In this document: piece by piece, positions 11,459 through 47,100 of the stretch
Position numbering within the stretch: position 1 is the stretch's first letter
Layout of the letters: the number at the start of each line of letters is the position of its first letter
NCBI RefSeq assembly: GCF_002234675.1
Contig: NC_019864.2
Location: forward strand, 21,454,582 to 21,518,581
Source: Oryzias latipes
Taxonomy: Eukaryota > Chordata > Actinopteri > Beloniformes > Adrianichthyidae
Direction: 5' to 3'
DNA length: 64,000 nucleotides
Made by a program: the position numbers and the translations under genes
Notes under the pieces: generated by a model
Told to the model about the DNA's origin: nothing
Databases searched by the model: none
The model's input: the letters and a program-made list of their open reading frames with translations, nothing else

Positions 11459-13993
11459 ATGTCAGGAAAAGGAAATGGAAAAACTGCAGCCTTTGAGCTG
11501 AAAGTAGGCCATGAGTTGGTTGGAAATAAGGGGGTCTATATAGTTGAGGAATTCCTGGGAGAAGGAAGTTTTGGAAAAGTGGCTAAATGTAGTAAATTTT
11601 GGAGTCTGGAAGTCTACGCTGTTAAAATTATGAAAAAATCCAGAGCAGGACAGAAAGAGTTTGAAACGATGAAACTCATCCAAGACCTGGATCCTGATGA
11701 GAACCACTTGATTAAGATGTACGAATGCTTCACACATAGAAGTATGACTTGTATAGTGTACGAGCTCTTGGAGGTAAACTTTCATGATTCCTTGATAAAT
11801 GAGCAGCAGCTGGTCCCTTTATGTTTTATCAGAGTCATTGCTCAGCAGTTGCTCAAGGCTCTCAAAGCGCTCAAGAGAATTGGTGTGGCACACTGCGACA
11901 TAAAATTGGACAACATTATGTTTGCGGATCTAAATGTCATGAATGTAAAACTCATCGACTTTGGTCTGGCTGTGGAGACAAAGGAACTTTTAACAGAAAC
12001 CGATATCCAAGTAACTCCATTCAGAGCACCTGAAGTTATCCTGGGTCTCCCTTTAGATGAAAGCGTTGACATGTGGGCACTTGGCATGGTGTTGGCCTGT
12101 GTTTACAGTGGAAATTATCTCTTTCCATCAAGAACCGAATACGAAACAATACAAGCTATGGTGCAGATATTTGGTTTACCTGAAGCTGACGTTCTCCATA
12201 GGGCAAAGAACAAAGCAGCCTTTTTCACTAGGGACAATGGAGACTGGAGACTATGCACACCAGAAGAATACACCAAATCAACTGGGGTAGAAGTGAGACA
12301 CATGGACTATGTGATAGATTTTGATGCTATGACTGATCAACATCGGAATATGTATCAAATGCACGATGATGACGACCACAAAGCTTTCATTGCCCTTCTC
12401 AAGCGCATTCTGGAGGTCAATCCTCAACGCAGAATCACGCCGAGTCAAGCCCTCGAACACGACTTCATCACCATGAAGCACCTTGCAGGTAAAAGTAAGG
12501 CCGCGTATGCTGCTGGATGTAAAGGTGTCATGGGAAAGACCCCGCCGTCAGAAGGACAAGTAAATCCCTCAGCCTCTTCTAGTTCAAGCATGAGTGGATC
12601 CTTTAATCAAAGCCTGAAGTCATCAATGTCCAACAGGGAAATTGTAGACATGAGGGAAGTTCCTTCTGCTGGAAGTGCAGAAGAACAATCAAGTCACTCC
12701 AGCCTTGACAGCTCTGTCTCCTGTGAGAAACCCGTGTTTCAGGAGAATTTGGAAAAGACTGAAGATCTGCAGACAGACAAAGACCAGGCAAAAATGTCAA
12801 GAAAAGGAAGTAGAAAAACGGAAGCCTTTGAGCTGATGGAAGGCCATTATTTGGTGGGAAATCAGGGGATCTATAAGGTTCAGGAATTCCTGGGAGAAGG
12901 AAGTTTTGGAAAAGTGGCTAAATGCACTAAAGTGGGAAGTCAGGAAATGTATGCAATTAAAATCATAGCAAATGTCCAAGAAGGCAAGCAAGAGTTTGAA
13001 TCCATGAAACTAATCCAAGTTCTGGATCCTGATGAGAACCACTTGATGAAGATGTATGAGTGTTTCTCATTTCAAAATGTGATTTGCTTGGTGTATGAGA
13101 TCCTGGAAGAAAGCTTGGAAGATTTCTTGAACAAAAACGAATGCAAAGCGACACCTCTGACTTATGTCAGAGCTATTGCTCAGCAGATGTTTCAGGCTCT
13201 CAAAGCGCTCAAAAGTATTGGTGTGGTTCACTGCGACATAAAATTGGACAACATTATGTTTGCGGAAAAAAAATCTTTGAAATTCAAACTCATAGACTTT
13301 GGTGTGGCTGTAGGGAAAAGGGAACTTCCAATCGGAACCGAAATCCAAGCAATTCCATTCAGAGCACCTGAAGTTATCCTGGGTCTCCCTTTAGATGAAA
13401 GTGTTGACATGTGGGCTCTTGGAGTTAGTTTGGCAACTGTTTACTGTGGAAATTATCCTTTTCCGTATTATTATGACTATGAAACCATCAGAGCTATGGT
13501 GCAGATATTCGGGTTACCAGAAGAAGAACTTCTTTCTGCAGGACTAAACACTCTAGACTATTTCACTTGGGACAGCAGTGTAAACGGCTGGAGGCTGTAC
13601 ACAGCAGAGGAATATACCCAAAGAACAATGTCATATGTGAATGGGAATCATGTGATAAATCTTAACCAGATGACTGAGATTCATCGAAAGCAGTTTGACA
13701 TGTACGATGATGACGACCACAAAGCTTTTATTGACCTTCTCAAGCGCATGCTGGAAGTCAATCCTCAGCGCAGAATCACGCCGAGTCAAGCCCTCGAACA
13801 CGACTTCATCACCATGAAGCACCTTGCAGGAAAAAAGTACTATCAAGACGAAGACGTCATGGGAGACTGGCTGCTGGGACAAAGGAGAAGAACTTCTCCA
13901 CTGGTAAACACGGTTCTTGGAAAGTGTAGTAGCCACAAGTGTTTTAGGCGTGTTCTGAAGTTCTTTTGTGAACTTCTGCCTTATTATTGTTAA
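11459..13993 (+). CDS. Tandem double-domain HIPK/DYRK-like protein kinase, intronless
   Basis: One uninterrupted frame of 844 codons encodes two complete Ser/Thr-type kinase domains. Domain 1 has a glycine loop GEGSFG (residues 34-39), Lys56 in YAVK, HCDIKLDN (145-152), DFG (167-169) and FRAPE. Domain 2 repeats these at about 479-484, Lys501, Asp593 in HCDIKLDN, and DFG 613-615. MWALG and GLPLDESVD after FRAPE place both in the HIPK branch of the DYRK family. Catalytic residues look intact in both, but the tyrosines typical of HIPK activation loops are replaced (TETDIQVTPFRAPE and GTEIQAIPFRAPE). The second copy begins at Met446 with nearly the same start as the first, so a whole gene was duplicated and fused. 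A Ser-rich linker (about 345-445) joins the domains. The basic, Cys-containing tail is not recognised. Lack of introns suggests retroposition or membership of the fish-specific HIPK-like expansion. Substrates are unknown. Confidence 0.85.
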   Translation: MSGKGNGKTAAFELKVGHELVGNKGVYIVEEFLGEGSFGKVAKCSKFWSLEVYAVKIMKKSRAGQKEFETMKLIQDLDPDENHLIKMYECFTHRSMTCIVYELLEVNFHDSLINEQQLVPLCFIRVIAQQLLKALKALKRIGVAHCDIKLDNIMFADLNVMNVKLIDFGLAVETKELLTETDIQVTPFRAPEVILGLPLDESVDMWALGMVLACVYSGNYLFPSRTEYETIQAMVQIFGLPEADVLHRAKNKAAFFTRDNGDWRLCTPEEYTKSTGVEVRHMDYVIDFDAMTDQHRNMYQMHDDDDHKAFIALLKRILEVNPQRRITPSQALEHDFITMKHLAGKSKAAYAAGCKGVMGKTPPSEGQVNPSASSSSSMSGSFNQSLKSSMSNREIVDMREVPSAGSAEEQSSHSSLDSSVSCEKPVFQENLEKTEDLQTDKDQAKMSRKGSRKTEAFELMEGHYLVGNQGIYKVQEFLGEGSFGKVAKCTKVGSQEMYAIKIIANVQEGKQEFESMKLIQVLDPDENHLMKMYECFSFQNVICLVYEILEESLEDFLNKNECKATPLTYVRAIAQQMFQALKALKSIGVVHCDIKLDNIMFAEKKSLKFKLIDFGVAVGKRELPIGTEIQAIPFRAPEVILGLPLDESVDMWALGVSLATVYCGNYPFPYYYDYETIRAMVQIFGLPEEELLSAGLNTLDYFTWDSSVNGWRLYTAEEYTQRTMSYVNGNHVINLNQMTEIHRKQFDMYDDDDHKAFIDLLKRMLEVNPQRRITPSQALEHDFITMKHLAGKKYYQDEDVMGDWLLGQRRRTSPLVNTVLGKCSSHKCFRRVLKFFCELLPYYC

Positions 13994-14620
13994 ATTAGTT
14001 TGGGTTTTCTCCTGGAGCTCAGGTTTGCCCTAAAAAAAAAGTCACTTATTAATATTGTTGTTTTTTGTTAGAAGTGTAAAAATGAAAAATGTTTATTTCC
14101 ATTGCTTATTAATGTTGGTGTTTATTGTTAAAAGCGCAAAAATTAGAACTTTTTGTTGTTGTTATTTATGTTAAATTATATTTGGTTTTCTCCTGGAGCT
14201 CAGGTTTGCCCTTAAAAAAATCATTTATTATTATTGATGTTTATTGTTAAAAGTTCAAAAATTTGAACTTTTTGTTGTTATTTATGTTAAATTAGTTTGG
14301 GTTTTCTCCTGGAGCTCAGGTTTGCCATAAAAAAAATCTACATTGCTTAATAATATTGTTGCTTTTTGTCAAAAGTGTAAAAATTTAAACTTTATTTTTA
14401 GTTGTTAGTTATGTTAAATTGTGTGGGATTGTCCTGTGTTTTCTGTTTCAATTTTTTTTCGTATTTTATGACTATTATCTGCTTTTATGTTAGGCGCTTT
14501 GTGTTTTTAGCCAAAATGAAAGGCACTATACAAATCAATAAAGTTTGAAGTTTAAATTAGTTTGGGTTTTCTCCTGGAGCTCAGGTTTGCCCTAAAAAAA
14601 ACTCTTCATCACTTATTAAT
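13986..14620 (+). repeat. Diverged tandem repeat array beginning at the kinase stop codon
   Basis: The core TTTTCTCCTGGAGCTCAGG, followed by TTTGCC, occurs at 14005, 14186, 14302 and 14577. Each copy is preceded by TTAAATTA-like sequence and followed by a run of A and an AT-rich TTATTAATATTGTTG block. Spacing varies (181, 116, 275 bp). The first copy overlaps the end of the kinase ORF, so the array lies in its 3' UTR. AATAAA at about 14537-14542 is a plausible poly(A) signal inside the last spacer. Confidence 0.8.
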
Positions 14621-14685
14621 ATTGTTGCTTATTGTTAAAATTATAGAAATTAAAACTGTTTATTTAAATTAATATTTGTCAATCA

Positions 14686-14775
14686 ATCAATTAATCAGTC
14701 AATGAATTAATAAGTCAATTAATCAATCGCTCAGTCAATCAATGAATGTATGAATGAATGAATCAATGAAAGAAA
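14686..14775. repeat. (TCAA/TGAA)n imperfect simple repeat
   Basis: This is a degenerate tetranucleotide tract of AATC, AATG and AGTC units that ends in GAAAGAAAG. Confidence 0.75.
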
Positions 14776-14907
14776 GAATGTAATGCAACCACAGGGGAGC
14801 ACAATCCAACTCTCTTGTGCCGGTCCCAAGTCCGGATAAATGCAGAGGGTTGTATGAAAGCAAAACTAAATTAAATATATCAATCACAAACAGAGTTAAT
14901 ATCTAAC

Positions 14908-14968
14908 TGTATGTATGTATGTATGTATGTATGCATGTATGTATGCATGCATGCATACATGCATGCAG
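14908..14968. repeat. (ATGT/ATGC)n simple repeat
   Basis: About 60 bp of GTAT repeats grade into GCAT repeats. It is a typical microsatellite. Confidence 0.85.
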
Positions 14969-15549
14969 GTCGGTTCATCCTGCAGCGCCAGTTCTGCTTA
15001 CCAAAACTGGCCCACTAGGCGGCTCGCATTCCATGGATTACTTCATACAATTTTTCTTGTAAAATATTGAGCAACTATGATTGCAAAACCATTCTTATTA
15101 CAGTTTTTCTCCATTGGTTTGGCTCATTTCTTGAAACAGAAATTACATTCTCAAAACAACATGGACAAACTTCCAAACCACTCTGCAATTGTTCACAGCA
15201 GAATGGAATTTCTCATTAGTTTCATCAAATTGCAAATGTCTTAGTACTTGTCTCAATGTCTCAGTACATCTTTGCAATTGATTAAGTACAGGTAGCCTTC
15301 ATTTAGCACAATTTCCAAGTGAATAGATCTTGTTGATCTAAACTGATTGTTGATTCTCAGTCTAATGGTTGTTCTCTCCAAAATGAGTCAGCATCATTTC
15401 ATTGTGTAAGTCATCACATGCACAATAGTCTGAACATTATACCATGAATATGATATTTATGAATCCCTTGGAACATTTGATAAATTTAATACAGAAACTG
15501 ACAGTGAGGTGAAACTAGAACTTGACTAACGAAGGAGGATGTCCCAGGA

Positions 15550-15755
15550 TGTCCCATAGATAGATAAAATGAACTTTATTAATCTCCCAAGGGAGATACT
15601 CAGGTGTCTGGCAGCAAAACACACACAATAAATAACAATAAAATAACAGTTCATAAAAAAAGCAGTTCATATCAGGCAGATTTGTTAAACAGCCTAATAG
15701 CTGAAAGGAGCCTATAACTCCGCGGCTCCTCTGTGCTTTGCTGACGGTCACAAAC
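15550..15755 (-). mobile_element. 3' tail fragment of a non-LTR retrotransposon, minus orientation
   Basis: TAGATAGATAAA followed by CTTTATTAATCTCCCAAGGG is, on the minus strand, the familiar fish LINE ending GGGATTAATAAAGT plus a (TATC)n tail. No coding sequence is left. I infer a Rex1-like element but cannot name it. Confidence 0.55.
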
Positions 15756-16098
15756 TAACAGACTGAGTAATTTCATCTCCTTTTTTGTCTATCTGATGAA
15801 AACAGTGATTCAATTTGAATTGTTGTTCAATATGTCTTTTACGTTTTTTCTGCACTTACTGCAACTAACAGACAGAGCCGGGCAGGGACCCTTCCACAAC
15901 ACTAGGGGGCAGCAGTACCCACCCAAAAGTGCAAAACACCGGGAGTGAAAGAAAAAGACAAACACGCGGAACCTTTCTTTCGTTCCTCCTCGAATGTACG
16001 GATGCTTTACTGCGATACACGGAACGTTGGTTTTCCAGCAGCAGTCGGTGTAAGACTGTTTTATTTATGAGTTAAAGGTTAACCAGCTATTGTTAACC
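15756..16098 (+). promoter_or_regulatory. polr3b: Promoter and 5' UTR region of polr3b
   Basis: GC content rises just ahead of the polr3b start codon and I see no TATA box. A CTCF-like motif lies at 15899-15915. The transcription start cannot be fixed from sequence. Confidence 0.45.
15899..15915 (+). promoter_or_regulatory. CTCF-like motif at the polr3b promoter
   Basis: The sequence ACACTAGGGGGCAGCAG differs from the CTCF core CCACTAGGGGGCAGCA at one position. It lies about 185 bp upstream of the polr3b ATG, between the kinase gene and polr3b. Confidence 0.55.
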
Positions 16099-40756
<24,658 letters not shown>

Positions 40757-40910
40757 GCAGGACTGGGACAGAAACAATGTCTGCGTGAGTGAAAGGTTCA
40801 ACGCCGGAGATTGATAAACCTGAAGTTTAAGTTCAAAGACGGGACTGCAAACTCTTGTTCCCAAAATTCTTCCACAGATGTTCTTCAAGTGTGTACATAA
40901 TAAAGTTATT
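40757..40910 (+). other. polr3b: 3' UTR of polr3b with AATAAA signal
   Basis: The short UTR after the TGA ends shortly after an AATAAAG poly(A) hexamer at about 40899-40904. Confidence 0.7.
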
Positions 40911-41790
40911 TCTTTCAGCTGCTGTATCGCTCAGTTTTTTCTGTACATTTAAAAAAACATTGTTTTCTAAATGTATTTCTATTTTAAGGTAGGTAGCCTG
41001 CTTTCTCATTTTAGAATTCTGAGACTTGACACGTCCTTTGATTACACTCAGCTGTTTTCACTAATGTTCTTCCACATCATTACATTGTTTCTCTGTCAAA
41101 CAGATGTTCTTTCTTAAAGAAGCTACTTACAAAACTTTAAATGTGGCCTCAAAAGAACAGAGATTAAAATTCACTGATAGAAGTACTTAAAAGTTGTTAT
41201 AAAAGTTTATATTTCTGAGTAGAGTATTGAAATATTTAGAATAAATTCTGATTCTCCTTATTTTTAACAGGTTTGAAGCTGAAACTTTGAACAGGCCCAG
41301 TCTCAAAACAGCTTTGTGAAATCTATACATCATCATTTGCACGCCTCCAATGTACAAAAATAGAAAACACAAAACGATAGCAAAACTTTAATTCTAAAAT
41401 ATTAAATAAAATATTAAAATTTAGAACTTTTTCGGAAAAGCTAATATGGTTTTTATTAAACGTTTTAACGCAGACTGTGAGCGGAAACGTCTTTAAACTC
41501 AACTGAAGACTTTGCTGTGCTTGTGTTGTAGAAATCTATTTATTAAAGTCCAACTCCAATCATCTATTCTCAAAGTGTTGCCCGTGTCTTTTAGTTATAA
41601 TTATAATTTTATACCAAATCAAAAAAGCAGTGTAGTTTTCCTGTACATAGTTTCTGCAGAGCGGCAGGAGTTCATCAGAAATTCCCCTCGGAGTTGTAGG
41701 CGTGACTGTTTGCAACAGCCTTCGCTCTTTTCCCATCATCCCGGTGTTTAAACACTCTCCTGCTAGCTCACAGCCCCTCACGACCCCAAC

Positions 41791-42397
41791 TAGGCCTGCA
41801 AAATATACCGCAAATTTATCGTTATCGCAATATCCAGCTCTGCAATATGCATATCGCAAAAGACGGCGAATATCGCAATAAATCGCAAACCCAAAATGTG
41901 TTAAAACAATCTTCTAGCAGCTTGAAGCATTTAACGAATCAAATAAATCCCTTTATGCTTTGACCAATCAGATGGACGCCTTCCCATTGTTGACCAATCA
42001 GATGGAGGCCTATTATGTTAACCCTGGTCCTGAAGAGCCTCAACCCTGCCTGTTTTCCAGCTCTCCTTAACCAGCTTGCTGTTGATTGGCTGACTCAAGT
42101 GATTTCACATCCTGATTGACTGAACACACCTGATTTTGGTTATCATTATCGAGCAGTCTAGGGAGAATTGGAAAACAGACAGGGTTGAGGCTCTTGAGGA
42201 CCAGGGTTAGCCACCCTGACGTTTGTCCCCCATGTCGATGAGGGTCATTTGGAGTATAATTTTAAACTGTTGCAATGAAATGGGAATGATGTTTTTGTTT
42301 ATTTTTCTATTTGTTTATTTACCGCAAATTTATCGTTATCGCAATATTGATCACTAATATCGCATATCGCAAGTTTTCCTCATATCGTGCAGCCCTA
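41791..42397. mobile_element. hAT-like MITE with 8-bp target-site duplication
   Basis: The ends TAGGCCTGCA and TGCAGCCCTA are inverted repeats (TAGGSCTGCA). The 8-bp direct repeat ACCCCAAC flanks it at 41783-41790 and 42398-42405. The body holds repeated TATCG/CGATA words and the two halves of a third element. An 8-bp duplication with these ends points to hAT; there is no transposase. Confidence 0.85.
42019..42209. mobile_element. Small palindromic MITE nested inside the hAT-like element
   Basis: It starts TAACCCTGGTCCTGAAGAGC and ends with the near-perfect inverse, GCTCTTGAGGACCAGGGTTA. The inverted arms extend about 45 bp through CTCAACCCTG and TGTTTTCC. No target duplication was clear. 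Confidence 0.75.
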
Positions 42398-42813
42398 ACC
42401 CCAACCTAACATTACAGGTGCAACGTAAATGGCGAGCAATATTGGAGCTATCCAGCCGTAGAGTTTTCAGCTCAGATGGGGAAACCAAAGACGTACATGG
42501 ATCTATTTGTCTGCAAGTGGATGCATCAGAATGGAGCAGAGCAGGAAACCTGTGACCTGCCGACCATAGTTTGTACAAAACAACTACAAGCTTTTCGAAC
42601 GACGTATTTTTATCTGGTTTACAACAATTTAAATAAAGAAACACTCAGAAATGCAATTTTAATCTTAATTTTCTTTGTGTGTGTGCTCCATCATCAGAAA
42701 AATGCTACAGGAATATGTTAAAAACACAAAAAACTGAACTTTTATCCTAGTGGGTCTTTAATTTAAGATATTTATTCAAGAAGCTCTGATGCCATAAATG
42801 CCTTATATGTGGG

Positions 42814-42898
42814 ACCCCCCCCCCCCACACACACACACACACACACCACACACACACACTCACACACACATATACACACAAACGCATACAAACACACA
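42814..42898. repeat. Poly-C then (AC)n simple repeat
   Basis: A run of 13 C followed by an interrupted AC tract, between polr3b and rfx4. Confidence 0.9.
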
Positions 42899-44179
42899 TA
42901 ACCAAACTGGGTGCTTTCAAGTCCACAGGAGCAGAAGAGATTTGTGCAGAAAGCCTAATGTTTGGCTGTACCTGTTTAACTTTAAATCTTTGCATTCATC
43001 TGTTTACACTAAATTGAAATTTGTGTGTTTATGACTTTCATTCAAGTCTTGCAGCTTCAGTCAGTGGGGCGGGGTGTGTCCAGGGATGCAGCATCCTGCC
43101 CCGCTGCTCACACCTTGTCCGTGCAGGTGTCTTCCAGAGGAGCATCAGCAGCAGCCTCCACGCCTGTGCACCGAAAGAGAAAGTGCTTCCTTTGCCGTCC
43201 ACGGTGTTGTGAGTAATTCTGCCATAATCCGCTTTTCTTCTCTCTCTCTCTCTCTCTCTCTTCTTTCCCCTCTCCTCTCCCCCCTCCTGCGGTTCCATTC
43301 ATATTCTAATCACAGCTTTCCCTTCTCCAGCTCTCAGGCACTCCATCAGAGCCCTCCCAGCCTCAGGCTTTGCACTTTTACTTCCCCCCCTTCTTTGTGA
43401 GCTTTGCCTCTTCTCAGAAGCACACCAAAAATAAGTGAAAGAGTTAGAAATACAAGCAAAACCCAGCTGAGAAATCTCCTACACAGCGGTTAAACATACC
43501 TGTCCTAATATCAAGCAAATGAGTTGTCAGTCAGAAAAGTGGTTTTGAGGATGCTGTTCACAAATGCTGCAACAAGTGTCTATGGAGTGTGAGAATGTTA
43601 TTTAAAAAAAGCAGTAGGAAATTTATTTTATTTGAAGCGCAGGGCTGTGTAAAACGCATTAAAAGCCATTAAACTGGAGTACGGTGGGGCCACAGTGTTA
43701 GGACTGCGTACATCTAAGCCTCTTTTTTTCTTCTTCTTTTTTTTGGGGTGGGGGGGTGGGCTTTTCTTATTCAAAACAGCCCCACAAAAGACTTCCAGTG
43801 AGCCTTGCCACATCCCCATCTGACTTGGGGCCATTCATCAGCCTTCCAAGCCTATCAATGACATGTCCCCATCAGGGCTCCTATAAAATAAGCCCCTTTC
43901 CCATGAAACATCAGCAAACATTTTGACGGGTCTGGCTTTCCCCCCGCTGGATTTCTCTCCCCACCCCTACACCCCGTCTCATTCCACCCTGATTCCCACC
44001 TCTCCCTCTCTCCTCCGCCAACACCACCCCTCTCTGGGCGAACCTCAGATCCTCAACATCTCCTGTGACGGGCAGTGGTCACAGGAACACAGAGCGAGAC
44101 GAGGGGAGAGCCACTAAGGTGGGGGAAACGTGCACTAAGCCATTTTCTTGGAGCAGCCAGCGTCGTTGATGGGAAGAGG
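42899..44179 (+). promoter_or_regulatory. rfx4: Upstream and probable 5' UTR region of rfx4
   Basis: The rfx4 start codon is at 44180. Upstream sequence is GC-balanced with a (CT)n tract (43237-43262) and CCCACC/CCTCTCC-rich stretches near 43960-44040. No TATA box is convincing. An additional upstream noncoding exon is possible but cannot be placed. Confidence 0.4.
43237..43262. repeat. (CT)n microsatellite
   Basis: A pure CT tract followed by a pyrimidine-rich stretch to about 43290, upstream of rfx4. A GAGA-like tract near a promoter can matter for chromatin, but that is inference. Confidence 0.85.
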
Positions 44180-47100
44180 ATGCATTGCGGGCTGCTGGAG
44201 GAGCCTGACATGGATTCCACAGGTCAGTCCTGTTGCTGCTGCCTCCCCTGTGTGCCTCTTACTTTCTCTGGAGGTGCTCACAGGAACTCTCTGGATTCTC
44301 CTTTTTATCCATTCTCTTTTGAAGTTATTTCATTCATTTTTGGCCCTCTATGTTTATTTTTGTGATTTTTCTAGATGCACCAGGCGTTTTTGATTTTCTG
44401 CGACAAAACTGTTAAAAAAAGAGAGCAAACATAGAACACAATTACATTTTTTTGTGTGTTTTTGTGCTCATCAGCTGAATGTTAAAACAGGAAAAGTTTT
44501 TCTGAGAATTTAAACTTCAAAAAGCTAATCCAAAGAAATAAAAAATAAAAATCCACTTTTACTGTCGCAACAGGTGTATTTTTTAAAGCACTGAAGCCTA
44601 ATTTGTCATAAATGTTTTGTAAGTAGTAGTTTAGTCCTAAATGTGTTGATAAATGAGTGCCAGTTAGTCTCATTTGCTGATCAGATTTAATCCAATTATT
44701 TAGATCCCCCAGTTTTCTGTTCTTGGGGTAAATGAAGCTTGAGGTCTGAGCCATCGTGGAGAATTAGCTCCACTTCAACGGATACTGTTTATTTCGGAGA
44801 ATTTTCTCAGTACAAGTTTATTTTCTCCTTTAAAAATAAAAAAAGAACTTAAAAATAGAAAGGATTTTCTTTTTTTTTAATTAAATGCAGATTGTTTTAA
44901 ACGACACTTGTGACTAAATGCTAACAATTTAATGCACTTTCTGTCTGCATCTGAAGAATAGAAACTTTAATTTGTTATTTAAATAAGTTATTTGAATAAT
45001 GCTACAGATTTTCTAAAAGTGAAAATTGCATAATTTGTAAAACAAAAAAAAAACACTGCTGGTTGACTTTTTTTAGGTAGCACGTGCAGAGCGAGGAGCT
45101 GAAGTTTTTTAAAGTCAAACTCCTAAAACTTTTCAGAACTTTTTCCTCCTGTCTCTACCAATGTGTAATCCTTTCAAACAAAAATATTGTTTTTTTTTTT
45201 CTTTGAAATAAGATGGACAAATGTTTACAGAAAAATTATAGATTATGTTTTTAGAAATGGATTCAAATGTTTCGATTCATTTCTATTTACTTTTTTGATT
45301 TCTGTATTGGTAACAACAATGTCATAGAAAATGTCATCGAGAAAGTGCTTTAATGTTATAAACAAAAACGGTTTTCTTGTTTATGACATTTACTTAAGAA
45401 TTCTGAATAGTCCTTTGGGCTGTTTTTTACACCATTTGTGTTTTGCGGCTTCTCGCACACCAGTTGAGCCATTTCTAAGTAGAAATTAAAACGGGACAAT
45501 GGCCGCTATTCCACCAGACTGCTTCAGTAATGTGCACAGGCTCTTTTAAGCGAGTATGAGCGCTCCTAGTCTCTGGGGAACAATGCTGGATTCCTGCAGT
45601 TTTGCTGAAAACATCTTAGATAGAGCCATGGCTGTGCTGCTGCTCCTACAATCGGCTGCTGTCAGCTCGCCCTGTCACATTACTGACATTTAATAAGTCC
45701 TGTATGGCTTGTGTTTATGTAAATAAAGCTTTGGTTGGATGATATCAGGTCACCGCAGAAAAAGACATTTTAGTCCGAGGATTAAAATGCGAAAACAGAA
45801 AAAGCTGATGTTCATAACTTAAAAAGATTCAAAATGTCATCATATCTAAATATTTCAACCAAATTACATTATTTTAACAGAGAGCTGGATTGAAAGGTGC
45901 CTTAATGAAAGTGAGAGCAAGCGATATTCCAGCCACACGTCTCTGGGGAACTTGTCCACCGACGAACGTAAGCAGATCCTTCGCTGCCCACCTGAATGTG
46001 CACTTTCCAACACCCAAATAGTCCGACCTGTTAGTTTATTCCAAAAAAATTCATTCATATTTTCACAGAGTATTCCCGTGCTTGTGTTAAACTCCTAAAA
46101 TTGTTGTCCCACATGTGTTGCTTATTGCAGATGAAGAAAAGGAAAACAACAGAGCCTCAAAACCACATTCAACTCCAGCTACTCTGGAATGGTAAGTAAA
46201 GAACTACGACACCATGTATTACTCTGTTCAACACAACAGGTAGATGCAAAAAATATATTTATTTGTCAATATTTTTGCATTTTTAAGCGATACAAATATG
46301 TTTCTCATAAAAAACAAAATAAATATATAAATCGGACAAACCAAGATCCATTATCAACAAGATTGAGACAAGCCATGTGCTTGAAAATCATTTGGCAAAC
46401 TCTGATCTAAGAGGGGTTTTGATGTTTTGATTTGATCTAAACTGTGTGAAACACACAGCTAAACATTTCTTTAGTCCATGTATTTCAAATAATCTGCTGT
46501 AAAAATGCATCATTAAAGCATTTTTTATGTGCATCATTTTGCGACCAGATAACTTTCAAAGGGTTAACTGACATTCAGCCCAAATTACCTGTAAACTTTA
46601 AAAGCTTTTGTGTTTTTTTTATTTTCATGGATTATTGTTTTGATTTGCCAAACATCGACCTGTGTGTTTAAAAATCAACAACAACATAATTGTCATTAAA
46701 TATTATATTTCTTGTAGATTTATTGTAAATAAATTGTCACCTTGGTACATAAACCCACTGAAAGGGTTAAGCATAACAGGACCAGACTTTTGGATTCAGA
46801 TGTTGCACAGACAAAAGTAACTCTTTATTTAAAATACTTGGATTATAAAATCTAAAAAAGGAGGCTTTTTTACACGAAATAAATTCACACTTTTGTGTAT
46901 TTCAAATTCTTTTTTTCATTGACTTAAAAATCTTCTCATAACTGCACTCTTTTCCCCCACAATATTGTCTGAAAAATTATGTTTTTTCTTTTATTCTTAA
47001 ACTTCACATCAATACCCTAAAAAGAAAACCTGGAAAACCTACTGACGCTAGTATTTATATTATATGTGATGCTCCTCTGATAATGCCTCATTCTTCACAA

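Larger units (their letters stand above)
41543..42762 (+). mobile_element. TTAAAG(A/T)CCC MITE family, copy E, interrupted by a second MITE
   Basis: The outer ends read TTAAAGTCCAACTCCAATCA and AGTGGGTCTTTAA. The two halves (41543-41790 and 42406-42762) are contiguous in copy C (CACACCCCCCAACCTAACAT) but are separated here by a hAT-like insertion. Confidence 0.8.

Noticed and set aside
46563-46769. Second piggyBac-like element with AGGGTTAA at both borders
   Set aside because: The two borders point the same way rather than as inverted repeats, and similarity to the 31.3-kb element is too weak.
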